Source of the DNA: UBA6627 sp965248675
GTDB taxonomy: Bacteria > Chloroflexota > Dehalococcoidia > UBA2979
Assembly: GCA_965248675.1 (NCBI GenBank)
Contig: CBDFJZ010000008.1
Coordinates: 1,302,001-1,366,000, forward strand
DNA length: 64,000 nt
Direction: 5' to 3'
Shown: in pieces, positions 63,647 through 64,000 of the stretch
Numbering within the stretch: the stretch's first letter is position 1
Layout of the letters: each line of letters begins with the position of its first letter
Made by a program: the position numbers and the translations under genes
The notes under the pieces: model-generated
What the model was told of the DNA's origin: nothing
The model's database searches: none
The model's input: the letters and a program-made list of their open reading frames with translations, nothing else

Positions 63647-64000
63647 GTGGAAGAGATCGTCCTGACGAGCGGCGCACGTACGGCCATCGGCACGTTCGGC
63701 GGCGCGCTGAGCGAGACGCCCGCATCGGACCTCGGCGCGCACGTGATCCGCGAAGCGGTCAGCCGCGCCGGCATCACGGGCGAAGACGTCGACCAGGTGA
63801 TCCTCGGTTGCGTCGGCCAGATCGCCGAAGACGGCTACATCGCGCGCCACGCCTCGGTGAAGGGCGGCATGCCGGTCGGCACCCCCGCCTACACCGTGAA
63901 CCGGATCTGCGGCTCCGGCCTCGAGGCGATCAACACCGCGGCGCGCTGGCTCCAGACCGGCGACGCCGAGGTGGTCGTAGCCGGCGGCGCCGAGAACATG
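63647..64000 (+). CDS. Acetyl-CoA acetyltransferase (thiolase), 3'-truncated by the window edge
   Basis: The first 118 residues of a thiolase, which joins or splits acetoacetyl-CoA and related acyl-CoA. The start EEIVLTSGARTAIGTFGGAL and the nucleophile Cys88 in NRICGSGLEAI are characteristic, and VVAGGAENM ends the visible part. GTG at 63647 is preceded by a run of eight G (63633-63640) that serves as the ribosome binding site. Whether it is biosynthetic or degradative cannot be told from this part. Confidence 0.92.
   Translation, partial: MEEIVLTSGARTAIGTFGGALSETPASDLGAHVIREAVSRAGITGEDVDQVILGCVGQIAEDGYIARHASVKGGMPVGTPAYTVNRICGSGLEAINTAARWLQTGDAEVVVAGGAENM

Overview
This window is a gene-dense, GC-rich bacterial chromosome segment made almost entirely of housekeeping and metabolic operons. 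No rRNA, tRNA, CRISPR array, insertion sequence or phage gene was seen. The mix suggests a member of the Chloroflexota or a neighbouring high-GC lineage: a perfect CIRCE element before hrcA-grpE-dnaK, a T-box in front of a long ileS, a RodZ-like protein ending in a PASTA-like domain, a lone tungsten-type aldehyde oxidoreductase, and twin MoxR/DUF58 clusters. That placement is inference from gene content only.

Layout. 1-6.5 kb: the end of scpB, a DUF503 protein, then rimO and a RodZ-like gene, rpsT, murJ, and a zinc-ribbon gene behind a strong promoter and a structured leader. 6.5-17.3 kb: a T-box-controlled ileS, a YihY membrane protein, proB, a small P-loop kinase, and a lysine-pathway run dapB, asd, dapA followed by a BKACE-like gene. 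17.3-20.1 kb: an accessory patch on the minus strand with a carbinolamine-dehydratase homologue lacking one active-site His, an NmrA-like reductase, a frameshifted SnoaL-like gene and a response regulator interrupted by a TGA where a Trp is expected. 20.1-27.1 kb: a long minus-strand operon running M16 peptidase, APH-type kinase, alpha/beta hydrolase, CitE-like lyase, purA, membrane protein, Mug-type glycosylase and a zinc-ribbon membrane protein. 27.1-30.0 kb: aldehyde ferredoxin oxidoreductase, then a Panacea-domain gene with a small unknown partner (a likely toxin-antitoxin pair). 30.1-39.1 kb: pyrG, a small membrane protein, a TalC-type transaldolase, rho, a LysM-M23 protein, an MBL-fold protein, and fabH with a ketoacyl synthase homologue whose catalytic Cys is Ser. 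39.2-45.8 kb: the CIRCE-controlled heat-shock run hrcA, grpE, dnaK, a tyrosine phosphatase, dnaJ, prmA. 45.7-57.5 kb: an M23 protein and two convergent MoxR/DUF58 clusters. 57.5-64 kb: dnaE, lysC, thrB and the start of a thiolase.

How the parts fit. dapB, asd, dapA, lysC and thrB cover much of the aspartate-family pathway. The convergent clusters at 47-57 kb look like one envelope-associated chaperone system: plus-strand MoxR, DUF58 and a transglutaminase-fold membrane protein that has lost all three catalytic residues, facing minus-strand MoxR, DUF58, BatD-like, BatA-like and a BatB-BatC fusion, with every junction in the second cluster overlapping. The most promising less-described items are the Panacea pair, the structured leader at 5.8 kb, the pseudo-transglutaminase cluster and the Cys-less ketoacyl synthase beside fabH.
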